Assembly: GCF_004346845.1 (NCBI RefSeq)
Contig: NZ_SMGI01000001.1
Location: forward strand, 986,618 to 1,050,617
Length of the DNA: 64,000 nt
Source of the DNA: Winogradskyella wandonensis
GTDB taxonomy: Bacteria > Bacteroidota > Bacteroidia > Flavobacteriales > Flavobacteriaceae
Direction: 5' to 3'
Below are positions 25,961 to 35,569 of this stretch, piece by piece (the first letter of the stretch is position 1; every line of letters starts with the position of its first letter). Under the pieces are notes generated by a model. It was given only the letters and a program-made list of their open reading frames with translations, did no database searches and had not been told where the DNA came from. The position numbers were made by a program, and so were the translations under genes.

Positions 25961-26545
25961 TTATTGATTTATTTTAAATGGAAACTCTATTTTAACCTTT
26001 TCCCAAGCCAATGAAATGCTTCCATTGTTATCGTCTATTTTATTGACTTTGTATTCTAATTGTTCCTTTATTTCTTCAGAAAAATTAGGTTTTATTTTAA
26101 AGCGAATTACATCATCCTTTTCATCATATTCATCTTTACCGTGTTGCTCCCAATTAGAATTAAATATAACTGTCCATTCCTCTTTTGAGGGAATTGTAAA
26201 AAATCCGTATTTGCCAGCAGGAAGTGTTTTACCTTCTATTTGCAAATCCTTATTGGTCTCTACCCACGTTGCCATATGTGCTCCTGCTTGCCATACTTGG
26301 TCGTAAGCCAATAAACCGCCAAAAATTATTCTATCTCTAACACCTGGTGATGAATAATCTATATGAATGTGTGCATCTCCAATCATTGCCATAGTTGAAG
26401 TATGCGGGCTTAATGGTTTCTTCTTTTGTGTTTCTGTCTTTTCAACCGCATTATGTTGATGCTCATCTTTTACTTCTTTTTTGGATTCGTTTTTACAGGC
26501 GAAAAGAAGTGTAATAATCACGGATATTTGCAGTATTTTTCTCAT
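25961..26545 (-). CDS. DUF2911 lipoprotein
   Basis: A 194-residue protein with a lipoprotein signal (ILQISVIITLLFAC, Cys near residue 17). A charged, His-containing linker (DEHQHNAVEKTETQKKK) leads to the DUF2911 domain: DAHIHIDYSSPGVRDRIIFGGLLAYDQVWQAGAH, then LPAGKYGFFTIPSKEEWTVIFN. DUF2911 proteins are periplasmic or surface proteins of unknown function, common in Bacteroidota. It sits inside the metal module, 2 bases after the HMA-MauE gene. Confidence 0.88.
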   Translation of the reverse strand: MRKILQISVIITLLFACKNESKKEVKDEHQHNAVEKTETQKKKPLSPHTSTMAMIGDAHIHIDYSSPGVRDRIIFGGLLAYDQVWQAGAHMATWVETNKDLQIEGKTLPAGKYGFFTIPSKEEWTVIFNSNWEQHGKDEYDEKDDVIRFKIKPNFSEEIKEQLEYKVNKIDDNNGSISLAWEKVKIEFPFKINQ

Positions 26546-26547
26546 TC

Positions 26548-27285
26548 TTAAAGAATATTTGTTAACGTTAATACCGCCATCACAATCATAATGGCATTTT
26601 CTATAAATGTGGCTTCAGTCATAGGAAGTTTCAGAGCTGTCCCTAAACAAGCACATCTAATAGATTTTTTATCCAATAATGTTTTTGTAACTCCAACAGT
26701 TGTAATACCTAAAACAACAAGCGTTACTATTAAAGCAATTTCAACTTCAAATCGCATCAAAAACATTAAACCTAAAGCAGTTTCAATAAATGGATAAACC
26801 CAACCATAAGCAGGAACTTTTTTTGCTAATGGGTCGTACATTTTAAATGATTCTGGAAAGCCTTTTAAATCTAACATTTTGAAGAAACTAAACACGATGT
26901 AGAATAAGCCCATAAAGTCGAGCATAAATGCACTCCAACTCCAATTTTTATAATGTAGTAATGTGCTCGCTGAAGCGATATAAAAAATAATAAGCAATAG
27001 AGGTTTTAATTGCTGTAACTTACTTTTTTCTTCTCCCATTGGCATTGCCGACATACTTGAAGAAACAAAAACATTCTTTTCTTTCTTTTCAGATAGTGTA
27101 TATTTTTCAGGTAACGCTTCTTTCAGTGTTTCTGTAGCAACGTGGCTACTCATTGTAACTTCAGCTTCTCCTTTTTCGAGATTAACTTCAACATTGGTAA
27201 CATTATCTATGCTACTTAAACTTTTTTCTACAGATGCTTTACAACTGCCACAGGTCATTCCTGTAATTTTATATGTATGTGTCAT
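26548..27285 (-). CDS. HMA domain fused to MauE/DoxX-like membrane domain
   Basis: The 245-residue protein begins with an HMA domain (residues 1-68; metal motif GMTCGSCKASVEKSL). A membrane domain of four to five helices of the MauE/DoxX type follows (about 90-245), including the family's RCACLGTALKLPMTEATFIEN near the C-terminus with a CxC pair. It probably binds and moves or reduces a soft metal ion such as copper at the inner membrane. The gene ends 2 bases before the DUF2911 gene and starts 3 bases after the TolC-like stop, so the whole block is one operon. Confidence 0.85.
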   Translation of the reverse strand: MTHTYKITGMTCGSCKASVEKSLSSIDNVTNVEVNLEKGEAEVTMSSHVATETLKEALPEKYTLSEKKEKNVFVSSSMSAMPMGEEKSKLQQLKPLLLIIFYIASASTLLHYKNWSWSAFMLDFMGLFYIVFSFFKMLDLKGFPESFKMYDPLAKKVPAYGWVYPFIETALGLMFLMRFEVEIALIVTLVVLGITTVGVTKTLLDKKSIRCACLGTALKLPMTEATFIENAIMIVMAVLTLTNIL

Positions 27286-27288
27286 ATT

Positions 27289-28524
27289 TTATTGAATTAA
27301 ATAATTAATAATGGTACTCTGTAAATAATAATTTTTAATCGCTTCTATCTGGCCCATTTGAAACTTTAATTGTAACTCTTGAATATCTAAAACATCGTTA
27401 AAATCAATAGTGCCAGTTTCATAGCTTTTGATGAGAATTTGTTCTGCATCTTTAGCTTGCTTGATGTTCTTTGTTGCTGTAGTATTACTTATCCTTGCTG
27501 ATATACGGTCGTTAATAGCTTTATCTAACATTGTTTTTAAACTGTTTAAACGCTCTTGTTTTTGATAATTAATTTCTTGCTGTTCCAGTTCGTTTTGTTT
27601 AGAAATAGATTTGTATTTCTTATTGAAAATGGGGATTGAAACCGATACCATTGGCATTACAACATCCTTTCCGTTATCCGAGAAATTCATATCTGGCCTT
27701 TCGGAAACATTGATATAGTCTAATCCAAAACCAATCATTGGGCTACTTTCTTTTTGGTTTAACAATTCGGATTGTTCAATGGATTGGTAGAGTTTATCAT
27801 ACTTCAACAATTCAGAATGTACTGATAGATTTTCAGTATTAATTTCAAAATCTTCTATTGGAATGGTTAAGCTATCTACTACAGTAACCTCAACATCATT
27901 TTCCCTGTTTAAAAGGTTATTTAGATTCGTTTGTTCAGATAAAAATTGTTGATACAATACATCTTTGAGTTGTTGCAATTCATTTTGACGCATTTGTAAA
28001 CGCAATACATCTACTGCTGATGCTTTACCAACCTCAACAGATGTGAGTGCCAGTGTTTCATAGGTTTTTAATAGTTGGATATTTTGAGCTAATACGTCTT
28101 GTTTAGCTTTATTGGCGTATAACTTGTAATAGGATTGTGCTACCGATGCCATCAATTTTCGTTTGGCAATAACAATGTCTTCGTATTTAGCATCTGCCAA
28201 TGCACTCACATAATTTTCTCTTGACGTTATTGTACCAAACCAAGGCAACATTTGTTTTGCTGACACTTTAAAACGTTGTGCGCCTGTTCGTGTTTCTGGT
28301 TCACTTACAAAATAACCTACACCAAATTCAGTATTAGGAATCGTATTGACTTCATTCACTTTTTCTGAAACTCGTTTGTATTGCAACTCAAATTTTTGAA
28401 TTTCGGGATTGTTTTCTAACGCTTCATCAATTAATGTTTCTAATTGTTGAGCGTTTACAAAAAGACTCAAGAAACAAGAGCCAAGAGCCAAGACGATTTT
28501 TATGTGTATTGATTTATATTTCAT
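27289..28524 (-). CDS. cusC: TolC-like outer-membrane efflux protein (CusC/CzcC type)
   Basis: A 411-residue protein with a signal peptide (LALGSCFLSLFVNAQ) and two repeated long helical regions typical of TolC-family channels: LIDEALENNPEIQKFELQY near residue 30 and ELKYDKLYQSIEQSELLNQKESSPMIGFGLDY near 240. It should form the trimeric outer-membrane exit duct of the RND pump encoded just upstream; its start overlaps the pump gene by 4 bases. The length is near the lower end for the family. The cusC symbol is by analogy with the Cu/Ag system. Confidence 0.85.
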   Translation of the reverse strand: MKYKSIHIKIVLALGSCFLSLFVNAQQLETLIDEALENNPEIQKFELQYKRVSEKVNEVNTIPNTEFGVGYFVSEPETRTGAQRFKVSAKQMLPWFGTITSRENYVSALADAKYEDIVIAKRKLMASVAQSYYKLYANKAKQDVLAQNIQLLKTYETLALTSVEVGKASAVDVLRLQMRQNELQQLKDVLYQQFLSEQTNLNNLLNRENDVEVTVVDSLTIPIEDFEINTENLSVHSELLKYDKLYQSIEQSELLNQKESSPMIGFGLDYINVSERPDMNFSDNGKDVVMPMVSVSIPIFNKKYKSISKQNELEQQEINYQKQERLNSLKTMLDKAINDRISARISNTTATKNIKQAKDAEQILIKSYETGTIDFNDVLDIQELQLKFQMGQIEAIKNYYLQSTIINYLIQ

Positions 28525-31500
28525 TTTGATGCTCTTTTAAGTTGAACTTCGGCTTTCAAGCTATATAAAACTGGCACAACAAATAAGGTGATTAAAGCTA
28601 TTAACATTCCACCGAAACTCGGTATTGCCATAGGAATCATAATATCACTACCTCGTCCTGTTGATGTGAGTACAGGCAAGAGTGCTAAAATGGTTGTTGC
28701 TGTAGTCATTAAACACGGTCTAATACGTTTTTCACCTGCTTCCACAATAGAGGCTCTAATTTCCTTTTTTGTTTCTGGTGAATTTCTGTCGAATGTCTGT
28801 GTTAAGTAGGTTGCCATAACCACACCATCGTCGGTGGCAATTCCAAAAAGCGCAATAAAGCCTACCCAAACAGCTACACTTAAATTAATGGGATGCATTT
28901 GGAATAAATCACGCAGGTTTTCACCAAAGACACTGAAGTTTAAAAACCACGATTGTCCGTACAACCATATCATTAAAAAACCACCTGCAAACGCTACTGC
29001 AATCCCTGTAAAAACCATTAAGGATGTACCGACAGAACGGAATTGGAAGTACAGAATTAAAAAGATGATAGCCAATGCTAAAGGCACAACTATCGATAAG
29101 GTTTTTTCGGCACGTAATTGGTTTTCATAAGTTCCTGTAAATTGATAGTTAATGCCTTTTGGTACAATTAATTCACCTGCATCAATCTTGCTTTGAATCA
29201 TCGCCTGTGCATTTTCAACTACATTTACTTCTGCATAACCATCCATTTTATCGAATAACACATAGCCTACCAAAAAGGTATCTTCACTTTTTATGACTTG
29301 TGGTCCTTGTTCGTAACGAATGGTTGCCAATTCGTTTAAAGGTACAGGACTGCCTTTTTCAACAGGTACATAAATTTGTTGTAAGTCGGTTGGATTTGCT
29401 CGTAATTCTCTTGGATAACGTACACGAACGCCATAACGCTCACGACCCTCAACGGTTTGGGTTAATGACATACCACCAACAGCTACTTTTAATACGTTTT
29501 GCACCTCTTCAATACTTACACCATAACGTGCAATTTTTTCTCTGTCAATATCAATAAGTAAATACGGTTTACCTACAATACGGTCTGCAAAAACGGCTTC
29601 ATCCTTTACACCTTCAGCTTCTTTTAAAATGGTTTCTAACTGCATTCCAAAGGCTTCAATTTCTTTTAAATCTTGTCCTTTTATTTTGATTCCCATTGGT
29701 GCACGCATACCTGTTTGTAGCATTACCAATCGAGTTTCAATAGGTTGTAATTTTGGTGCTGATGTGACACCTGGTAATTTGGTGACTTTTACAATTTCGT
29801 TCCAAATATCGTCTGGTGATTGTATTTCTGGTCGCCAGTTTCTGTAAAACTCGCCATCATCGTCTGGGATTAGTTGTTCTTTTGCATTTAGAGATTGCCA
29901 CGCTTCACGGTGTTCCGCTCGCAATGACATACCATTTTTTAATATGTATTCACCGTCTTCATTGACTTTGAAACGCTGACGTTCTCCTTTATCATTCAGC
30001 ATATATTCTGGTTTGTATTGAATGATGTTTTCATACATTGATAATGGTGCAGGATCTAAAGCCGATTCAGTTCTTCCTGCTTTACCAACAACAGTTTTTA
30101 TCTCTGGAATACTTGCTACTGCCATATCCAATTGTTGCAAAACGCGCTTATTTTCTTCTACACCCGAATGTGGCATTGAGGTAGGCATTAACAGAAAAGA
30201 ACCCTCATTTAATGATGGCATAAACTCTTTACCTGTATTTTTCATTATGAAAAATCCTGCAATGACAATTGCTGTAGGTATGGAAAGAAATAATAATTTA
30301 TTGTCTAAACACCATCTTAAAATACGTGTGTAGTATTTAATGAATAATCCAAATACACCTAACAAACCAAAACAAATAATAGCTACAAAAATGAGGTTTA
30401 AGAAGATGCTTTTATTTACGCCTAACGGTCGCCAATATTCTGCTAATAAGAATACAATTGCTGAAGCCGAAATGATGATGTTGGCAAAGTTTGCCTGTTT
30501 ATCTGAAATCTTGTTTTGAAGATTCAATAAAGCTGTCACACCAAAAGCGATGAGTATGACACCTAACCAATATCCATAAATTATTGCTGCTATTCCTAAT
30601 ACTATTAAAACACCGTTTAAAGCATATTTAAAATGTTTTTGAATGCTCTTTTTTCGGAATAAAAAGGCCGCAAACGGTGGTATTAGAAATAAGGCTACAA
30701 TTATGGACGCTGTTAAAGCAAAGGTTTTAGTAAATGCTAATGGTCTAAATAGTTTTCCTTCTGCACCAATCATTGTAAATACAGGAATAAAACTGATAAT
30801 GGTTGTCATTACTGCGGTTACGATTGCACCAGATACTTCTGCTGTTGCGTTGTAAACGACTGTGTTTATTGGTAATTTGTTTTCGTTTTCGTCTAAATGC
30901 CTTACGATGTTTTCTGAAAGTATGACACCAACATCTACCATTGTACCAATAGCAATAGCAATGCCTGATAGTGCTACAATATTGGCATCGACACCAAAGA
31001 GCTTCATTGCTATAAATACCATTAACACCGCAACAGGTAATAGCCCTGAAATCAATACGGAAGCACGAAGATTAAATACCATTATGATAATGACCAAAAT
31101 GGTAATGAGTATTTCTAAAGTTAAGGCTTCATTGAGTGTACCCAATGTTTCTTGAATCAATTCTGTACGGTCGTAAAATGGTACTATAGTTACTTGTGAT
31201 GTTCTACCATCTGCCAACGTTTTTGTAGGTAGTCCTGCGCTTAATTCGTTTATTTTGGCTTTTACATTATTAATCACTTCCATTGGGTTAGCGCCATAAC
31301 GTGCTACTACAACACCACCAACCACTTCTGCACCTTCTTTGTCTAAAATTCCACGTCTTGTTGCAGGACCTAAAGACACTTTTGCCACATCTTTAATTTT
31401 GATAGCTGTGTAATCTTCTGAAGTTACAACTGCATTTTCGATGTCTGCTATGGATTTCACATAACCCAAACCACGTACCAGATATTCGGCTTGATTGATT

Positions 31501-32222
31501 TCTAAAGTCTGTGCTCCAATATCTCGGTTACTTTCTTTAACTGCTTTTACAATATGGTGCAAGCCAATATTATATTGACGCATTAACTCTGGGTTTACAT
31601 CAACTTGATATTCTTGCACGTAACCACCAATAGATGCAACTTCAGATACACCACTTGCAGATGACAATGCATATTTTACATAGTAATCTTGAATACTACG
31701 TAATTCGTGCAAATCCCAACCACCCGTTACATTTCCATTTTCATCACGACCTTCGAGTGTGTACCAAAATATTTGACCTAATCCTGTAGCATCTGGTCCC
31801 AAAGCAGGATTAACACCATCAGGTAATAAACCACTTGGTAAGGAATTTAGTTTTTCGAGAATGCGACTTCGACTCCAGTAAAACTCTATATCTTCTTCAA
31901 AAATGATGTAGATACTGGAAAAGCCAAACATAGACGAGCTACGAATGGTTTTTACTCCAGGAATACCCAATAATGATGTGGTTAATGGATAGGTAATTTG
32001 GTCTTCTATATCTTGTGGTGAGCGACCATCCCATTTGGTAAAAACGATTTGTTGGTTTTCGCCTATATCTGGTATGGCATCTACAGCAACTGGATTACTT
32101 GGTAAGAAACCAGTATCCCTATTGAAAGGTGCATTAACCGTTCCCCATCCTACAAAAAGGACGAGTAGCAGAACTGCAACGAGTTTATTTTCTATTAAAA
32201 ATTTGATGCTTTTATTGAGCAT
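28521..32222 (-). CDS. cusA: CusA/CzcA-type heavy-metal RND efflux pump
   Basis: At 1233 residues this is the inner-membrane, proton-driven pump of the tripartite metal efflux system. It opens with NKSIKFLIENKLVAVLL, has AVDAIPDIGENQQIVFTKWDGRSPQDIEDQITYPL (residues 45-80), the TM4 region SGIAIAIGTMVDVGVILSENIVRH (near 420), and the periplasmic FMPSLNEGSFLLMPTSMPHSG (near 665) shared by Cu/Ag pumps. It is roughly 180 residues longer than the usual CusA/CzcA. The extra length includes a hydrophobic insert near 535-640, with additional helices between the two halves, and the KNGMSLRAEHREAWQSL segment. Substrate assignment to Cu(I)/Ag(I) rests on the Met-rich site and the neighbours. Confidence 0.93.
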   Translation of the reverse strand: MLNKSIKFLIENKLVAVLLLVLFVGWGTVNAPFNRDTGFLPSNPVAVDAIPDIGENQQIVFTKWDGRSPQDIEDQITYPLTTSLLGIPGVKTIRSSSMFGFSSIYIIFEEDIEFYWSRSRILEKLNSLPSGLLPDGVNPALGPDATGLGQIFWYTLEGRDENGNVTGGWDLHELRSIQDYYVKYALSSASGVSEVASIGGYVQEYQVDVNPELMRQYNIGLHHIVKAVKESNRDIGAQTLEINQAEYLVRGLGYVKSIADIENAVVTSEDYTAIKIKDVAKVSLGPATRRGILDKEGAEVVGGVVVARYGANPMEVINNVKAKINELSAGLPTKTLADGRTSQVTIVPFYDRTELIQETLGTLNEALTLEILITILVIIIMVFNLRASVLISGLLPVAVLMVFIAMKLFGVDANIVALSGIAIAIGTMVDVGVILSENIVRHLDENENKLPINTVVYNATAEVSGAIVTAVMTTIISFIPVFTMIGAEGKLFRPLAFTKTFALTASIIVALFLIPPFAAFLFRKKSIQKHFKYALNGVLIVLGIAAIIYGYWLGVILIAFGVTALLNLQNKISDKQANFANIIISASAIVFLLAEYWRPLGVNKSIFLNLIFVAIICFGLLGVFGLFIKYYTRILRWCLDNKLLFLSIPTAIVIAGFFIMKNTGKEFMPSLNEGSFLLMPTSMPHSGVEENKRVLQQLDMAVASIPEIKTVVGKAGRTESALDPAPLSMYENIIQYKPEYMLNDKGERQRFKVNEDGEYILKNGMSLRAEHREAWQSLNAKEQLIPDDDGEFYRNWRPEIQSPDDIWNEIVKVTKLPGVTSAPKLQPIETRLVMLQTGMRAPMGIKIKGQDLKEIEAFGMQLETILKEAEGVKDEAVFADRIVGKPYLLIDIDREKIARYGVSIEEVQNVLKVAVGGMSLTQTVEGRERYGVRVRYPRELRANPTDLQQIYVPVEKGSPVPLNELATIRYEQGPQVIKSEDTFLVGYVLFDKMDGYAEVNVVENAQAMIQSKIDAGELIVPKGINYQFTGTYENQLRAEKTLSIVVPLALAIIFLILYFQFRSVGTSLMVFTGIAVAFAGGFLMIWLYGQSWFLNFSVFGENLRDLFQMHPINLSVAVWVGFIALFGIATDDGVVMATYLTQTFDRNSPETKKEIRASIVEAGEKRIRPCLMTTATTILALLPVLTSTGRGSDIMIPMAIPSFGGMLIALITLFVVPVLYSLKAEVQLKRASK

Positions 32223-32331
32223 TGGCTTTGATTATTAAACAGTTAGACATTGGTGTAAGAAAAACACCGAATACAGCAAATTATCCTTACGACATTGCAG
32301 TCATAGGATAAAAAAGTCTATTGTTTAAAAA

Positions 32332-32745
32332 TCAAATTAAGTATGTTTCGTCAATCTTGTAGAGTTGCCTTATGACGAGTGGCGGTTTATATTCTTCGTA
32401 AGTAGAAACGTTATTTTCTAAACCTTCAAAAAGGTTAATGTAAGTGTAAACAAATGAAGCTAAAAATACTTGTTGTTCAAATGTGATTTTGTCAACTTGC
32501 AATTGTAATTCGTCTTGACCTTCAATTGCTAATTGTTTATCATCACAACAATTTTTCTTGGTAATAGAACATCCTTCGGTTGAAGGCTTTTCCATTTCCA
32601 TTCCGCACCCTTTGGCTTTATGAAAAATAGCAGTTTCTACTAACGTATCTCCGCAATAATGCATATTCACAGTAAATGACATTGTAGAGAATAACACTAC
32701 AAAAGCCATTGCGAAAGCCATTATTTTATGCAATACTTTTTTCAT
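32332..32745 (-). CDS. HYC_CC_PP family protein
   Basis: The likely start is the Met at 32743-32745 (MKKVLHKIMAFAMAF), which begins a signal peptide; an upstream Met would add 10 residues. The 137-residue product has the family signature HYC (VNMHYCGDTLVETAIF), CC (KKNCCDDKQL) and PP (YKPPLVIR) in order. Such periplasmic cysteine-rich proteins are found beside copper and other metal genes in Bacteroidota; function is not established. It lies between the Zn/Cd ATPase and the CusA-like pump, separated from the latter by 109 bases. Confidence 0.85.
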   Translation of the reverse strand: MKKVLHKIMAFAMAFVVLFSTMSFTVNMHYCGDTLVETAIFHKAKGCGMEMEKPSTEGCSITKKNCCDDKQLAIEGQDELQLQVDKITFEQQVFLASFVYTYINLFEGLENNVSTYEEYKPPLVIRQLYKIDETYLI

Positions 32746-32805
32746 TGTAATTGCAAAGTTACGAAATTTTAACAAATACTTATTTAATTAACAGAAGTTT
32801 AATGC

Positions 32806-34758
32806 TCAACTCCATTTCATTTTCTGTAACCTTACCGCATTTAGAATTGCTAATAAAGCCACGCCTACGTCTGCAAATACAGCTTCCCACATTGTTGCCA
32901 AACCTCCTGCTCCCAAAATCAGTACAATTACTTTAATACCAAAAGCCAAAATGATATTCTGCCATACAATTTTTCGAGTGGAACTGCCTATTTTAATAGC
33001 TCTCACTACTTTTGAAGGTTGGTCGGTTTGAATGATAACATCGGCTGTTTCTATGGCTACATCGCTACCTAATCCGCCCATTGCTATACCTACATCACTT
33101 GCTGCTAAAACAGGTGCATCATTAATACCATCACCAATGAAGGCTACTTTATTTTGTGGATTTTTCTTTAATGCTTCAACTTCATTTAATTTATCCTCTG
33201 GCAATAAACCTCCCTTGGCATTTTCTATTTTTAAATCCTTTGCCACTTGTTGAGTTATGGAATCTTTATCTCCTGAAAGCATCATTATTTTTTTAATCCC
33301 TACCCTATGTAAACTTGATATGGTTTCTTTAGCATCCTCCTTTAATTCGTCCGCAATTACCACATAACCTGCAAAAACATTATCAATAGCTACCAAGACA
33401 ATAGATTCCACGATAGATTCAGTTTCATTAGGCACTTCTATATTATTGGATACCATTAAAGCCTTATTTCCAACCAAAACTTCTTTACCTTTTACCATAC
33501 CTTTTAACCCTTTTCCTGCAACTTCAGAAACCTTATTTGCTTCAAAATTGTTGGTTCCTTTCTGGTATTCCATAATAGCTTTAGCAATAGGATGTGTAGA
33601 TTGCTCTTCCATTGCCATTAGATAGTTCATAAATTCTTCTTCATCCCAATCAAAGGTCTTAATGCTTTTGATTTTGAAAACTCCTTTGGTTACCGTTCCT
33701 GTTTTGTCCATTACCAAAGTATTTATCTTGGTCATTGCATCTAAAAATGAAGCACCTTTAAATAATATTCCATTTTTTGAAGCTGCTCCCAATCCACCGA
33801 AATATCCTAATGGAATTGAAATCACTAACGCACAAGGACAAGATATTACCAGGAAAATTAATGCTCTGTATAACCAATCTCTAAACACATAATCATCTAC
33901 AAAAAAGTATGGTATAAAAGTTACACCAATAGCTAAAAACACTACAATTGGTGTGTAGATACGAGCAAACTGTCTGATGAATAATTCTGTTTTAGACTTA
34001 CGAGCTGTAGCATTTTGAACCAAGTCTAATATTCTCGCAATAGAACTATCTTCAAAGGTGTTGGTTACCTCAACTTCAACAACACTTTCTAAATTGATAC
34101 TACCTGCGTAAACCTTTGCATCTTTCTGAATAGAATCTGGTTTGCTTTCGCCTGTTAATGCTGCGGTGTTTAGAGATGCTTTTTCGGATAATAAAATACC
34201 ATCCAATGGAATTTTTTCACCTACTCGAATTTGTATTTTCTCGCCAATATTTACAGCTTCTGGCGACACACTTATATAATCACCATCACGAAATACATTA
34301 GCTTCTTTTGGTCGAACATCTAATAAGGCTTTAATATTTCCTTTTGCTCTATTAACTGCTGCGTTTTGAAATAATTCTCCTACTGCATAAAATAGCATTA
34401 CTGCAACACCTTCGGGATATTCGCCAATGATAAACGCACCAATGGTGGCAATAGACATTAAAAAGAACTCGGTAAAAACATCGCCTTTTATAAGACTTTT
34501 CCATCCTTCTTTAATTACAGGAAATCCAACTGGAATATATGCTAAAGTGTACCAAACTACTCGAATCAATCCTTCAAATTGAGGAATCGCATCAAAATAA
34601 TCTACAGCGATACCTACCATTAACATAACAAAACTTATAATAGCAGGAATGTATGTCTTGAATGCACTTCCATCTCCGTGGTCGTGACCATCATCGTGAG
34701 AATGTTGTTCTTCTGAATTTGGTTTTAAATCTCTTAAATTGACTTTCTTTTTTTTCAT
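32806..34758 (-). CDS. zntA: P1B-type heavy-metal ATPase, Zn/Cd/Pb class
   Basis: The 650-residue ion pump exports a metal from the cytoplasm using ATP. Motifs in order: an N-terminal His/Asp-rich stretch (residues 17-29) in place of an HMA domain, TGES at 202-205, CPC at 307-309, the phosphorylated Asp351 in DKTGT, the HP dipeptide at 389-390, and GDGINDAPVL near 540. The last helices carry FGIKVIVLIL and a conserved aspartate (ADVG, near 630). This Lys-Asp combination marks the P1B-2 class, which moves Zn(II), Cd(II) or Pb(II) and not copper. The lack of an HMA domain is unusual for E. coli-type ZntA but normal in Flavobacteriia. Confidence 0.92.
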   Translation of the reverse strand: MKKKKVNLRDLKPNSEEQHSHDDGHDHGDGSAFKTYIPAIISFVMLMVGIAVDYFDAIPQFEGLIRVVWYTLAYIPVGFPVIKEGWKSLIKGDVFTEFFLMSIATIGAFIIGEYPEGVAVMLFYAVGELFQNAAVNRAKGNIKALLDVRPKEANVFRDGDYISVSPEAVNIGEKIQIRVGEKIPLDGILLSEKASLNTAALTGESKPDSIQKDAKVYAGSINLESVVEVEVTNTFEDSSIARILDLVQNATARKSKTELFIRQFARIYTPIVVFLAIGVTFIPYFFVDDYVFRDWLYRALIFLVISCPCALVISIPLGYFGGLGAASKNGILFKGASFLDAMTKINTLVMDKTGTVTKGVFKIKSIKTFDWDEEEFMNYLMAMEEQSTHPIAKAIMEYQKGTNNFEANKVSEVAGKGLKGMVKGKEVLVGNKALMVSNNIEVPNETESIVESIVLVAIDNVFAGYVVIADELKEDAKETISSLHRVGIKKIMMLSGDKDSITQQVAKDLKIENAKGGLLPEDKLNEVEALKKNPQNKVAFIGDGINDAPVLAASDVGIAMGGLGSDVAIETADVIIQTDQPSKVVRAIKIGSSTRKIVWQNIILAFGIKVIVLILGAGGLATMWEAVFADVGVALLAILNAVRLQKMKWS

Positions 34759-34769
34759 TTAGTTTTGTT

Positions 34770-34979
34770 TTAGCAACAACTTTTGTTTTGTTGAATTGGT
34801 GGACAAGGAACTGTACCATAAGAACAATACACACAACAATCTCCTTCGATTGGTTTCAAAACCGTTTTACAATGCTCACACTCGTAAAAGAATTGACAAG
34901 CGTTAGTTGGCATATCTTCTTTCTTTTTATGACCACAGGTTGGGCAAGTGATTTCCGATTTTAATATAGTTTGCATCAA
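34770..34979 (-). CDS. GDCCVxC-domain small cysteine-rich protein
   Basis: A 69-residue protein with 11 cysteines. It has a first zinc-ribbon-like half (CPTCGHKKKEDMP ... CEHCKTVLKP) and then the GDCCVYCSYGTVPCPP signature ending in SCC. This small family is found next to merT/merTP and metal ATPase genes in Bacteroidota and Proteobacteria and probably binds a soft or transition metal in the cytoplasm. It lies 11 bases before the ATPase gene and 2 bases after merTP, in the same transcript. Confidence 0.85.
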   Translation of the reverse strand: MMQTILKSEITCPTCGHKKKEDMPTNACQFFYECEHCKTVLKPIEGDCCVYCSYGTVPCPPIQQNKSCC

Positions 34980-34981
34980 TT

Positions 34982-35569
34982 TTAATTTTTATCAGTTACT
35001 TTATAACCCGTAGAATTAATTGCTTTCTCAATTTCTAATTCATTAGTTTTAGTTTGGTCATACTCAATGATTGCGTTACCATTCTTGTATGATGTTTTTG
35101 AGTTTACAATTCCGTTAAGTTTATTTACTTCGTGGTTTACGTGAGCTTCACAACTGGCACAAGTCATTCCACTTATTTTATACTCTGTTGTTTTGATATT
35201 TGATTTATCAACGATAACAATTTGTTTCTCTGAATTTGGATAAAACATACTTGAGTAGTATGGTAATGCCAACATCACTATTGCGAATACTGTTACAACT
35301 CCTAAAAAGGTTTTTGACTGAATAAATTTTGGTTTTTTATCCGTTTCACATTCACAGTCGATTTCTTTTTCTGGTTTTAATTTTTGATACCAAGCAAAGA
35401 GAAGAACTAATATAGTTAGCCCTATTAAGTAAGGTCTAAATGGTTCTATCCAAGAAAAAGTTGAAGCTACACCACTTGTACCTGCAATTAATGCCAAAAC
35501 AGGTGTGATGCAACACAATGAAGCTGTGATTGCTGTTAGGATACTTGTAACCGCTAATTTATTTTTCAT
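34982..35569 (-). CDS. merTP: MerT-MerP fusion (metal ion transporter MerTP)
   Basis: A 195-residue protein. Residues 1-110 form a MerT-like domain with three helices and the paired cysteines TASLCCITPVLALIAGTSG in helix 1. A CEC motif lies near 73-75 in the cytoplasmic loop. Residues 128-195 are a MerP-like HMA domain with GMTCASCEAHVNHEV. In classical systems MerT/MerP import Hg(II) for reduction by MerA; no merA or merR is visible here. In this setting it may move another thiophilic ion. It overlaps the DUF3703 gene by 4 bases. Confidence 0.88.
   Translation of the reverse strand: MKNKLAVTSILTAITASLCCITPVLALIAGTSGVASTFSWIEPFRPYLIGLTILVLLFAWYQKLKPEKEIDCECETDKKPKFIQSKTFLGVVTVFAIVMLALPYYSSMFYPNSEKQIVIVDKSNIKTTEYKISGMTCASCEAHVNHEVNKLNGIVNSKTSYKNGNAIIEYDQTKTNELEIEKAINSTGYKVTDKN

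Noticed and set aside
34982..35569. Complete mercury resistance operon
   Set aside because: Only a MerT-MerP fusion is present; no merA, merB or merR is visible in the window.
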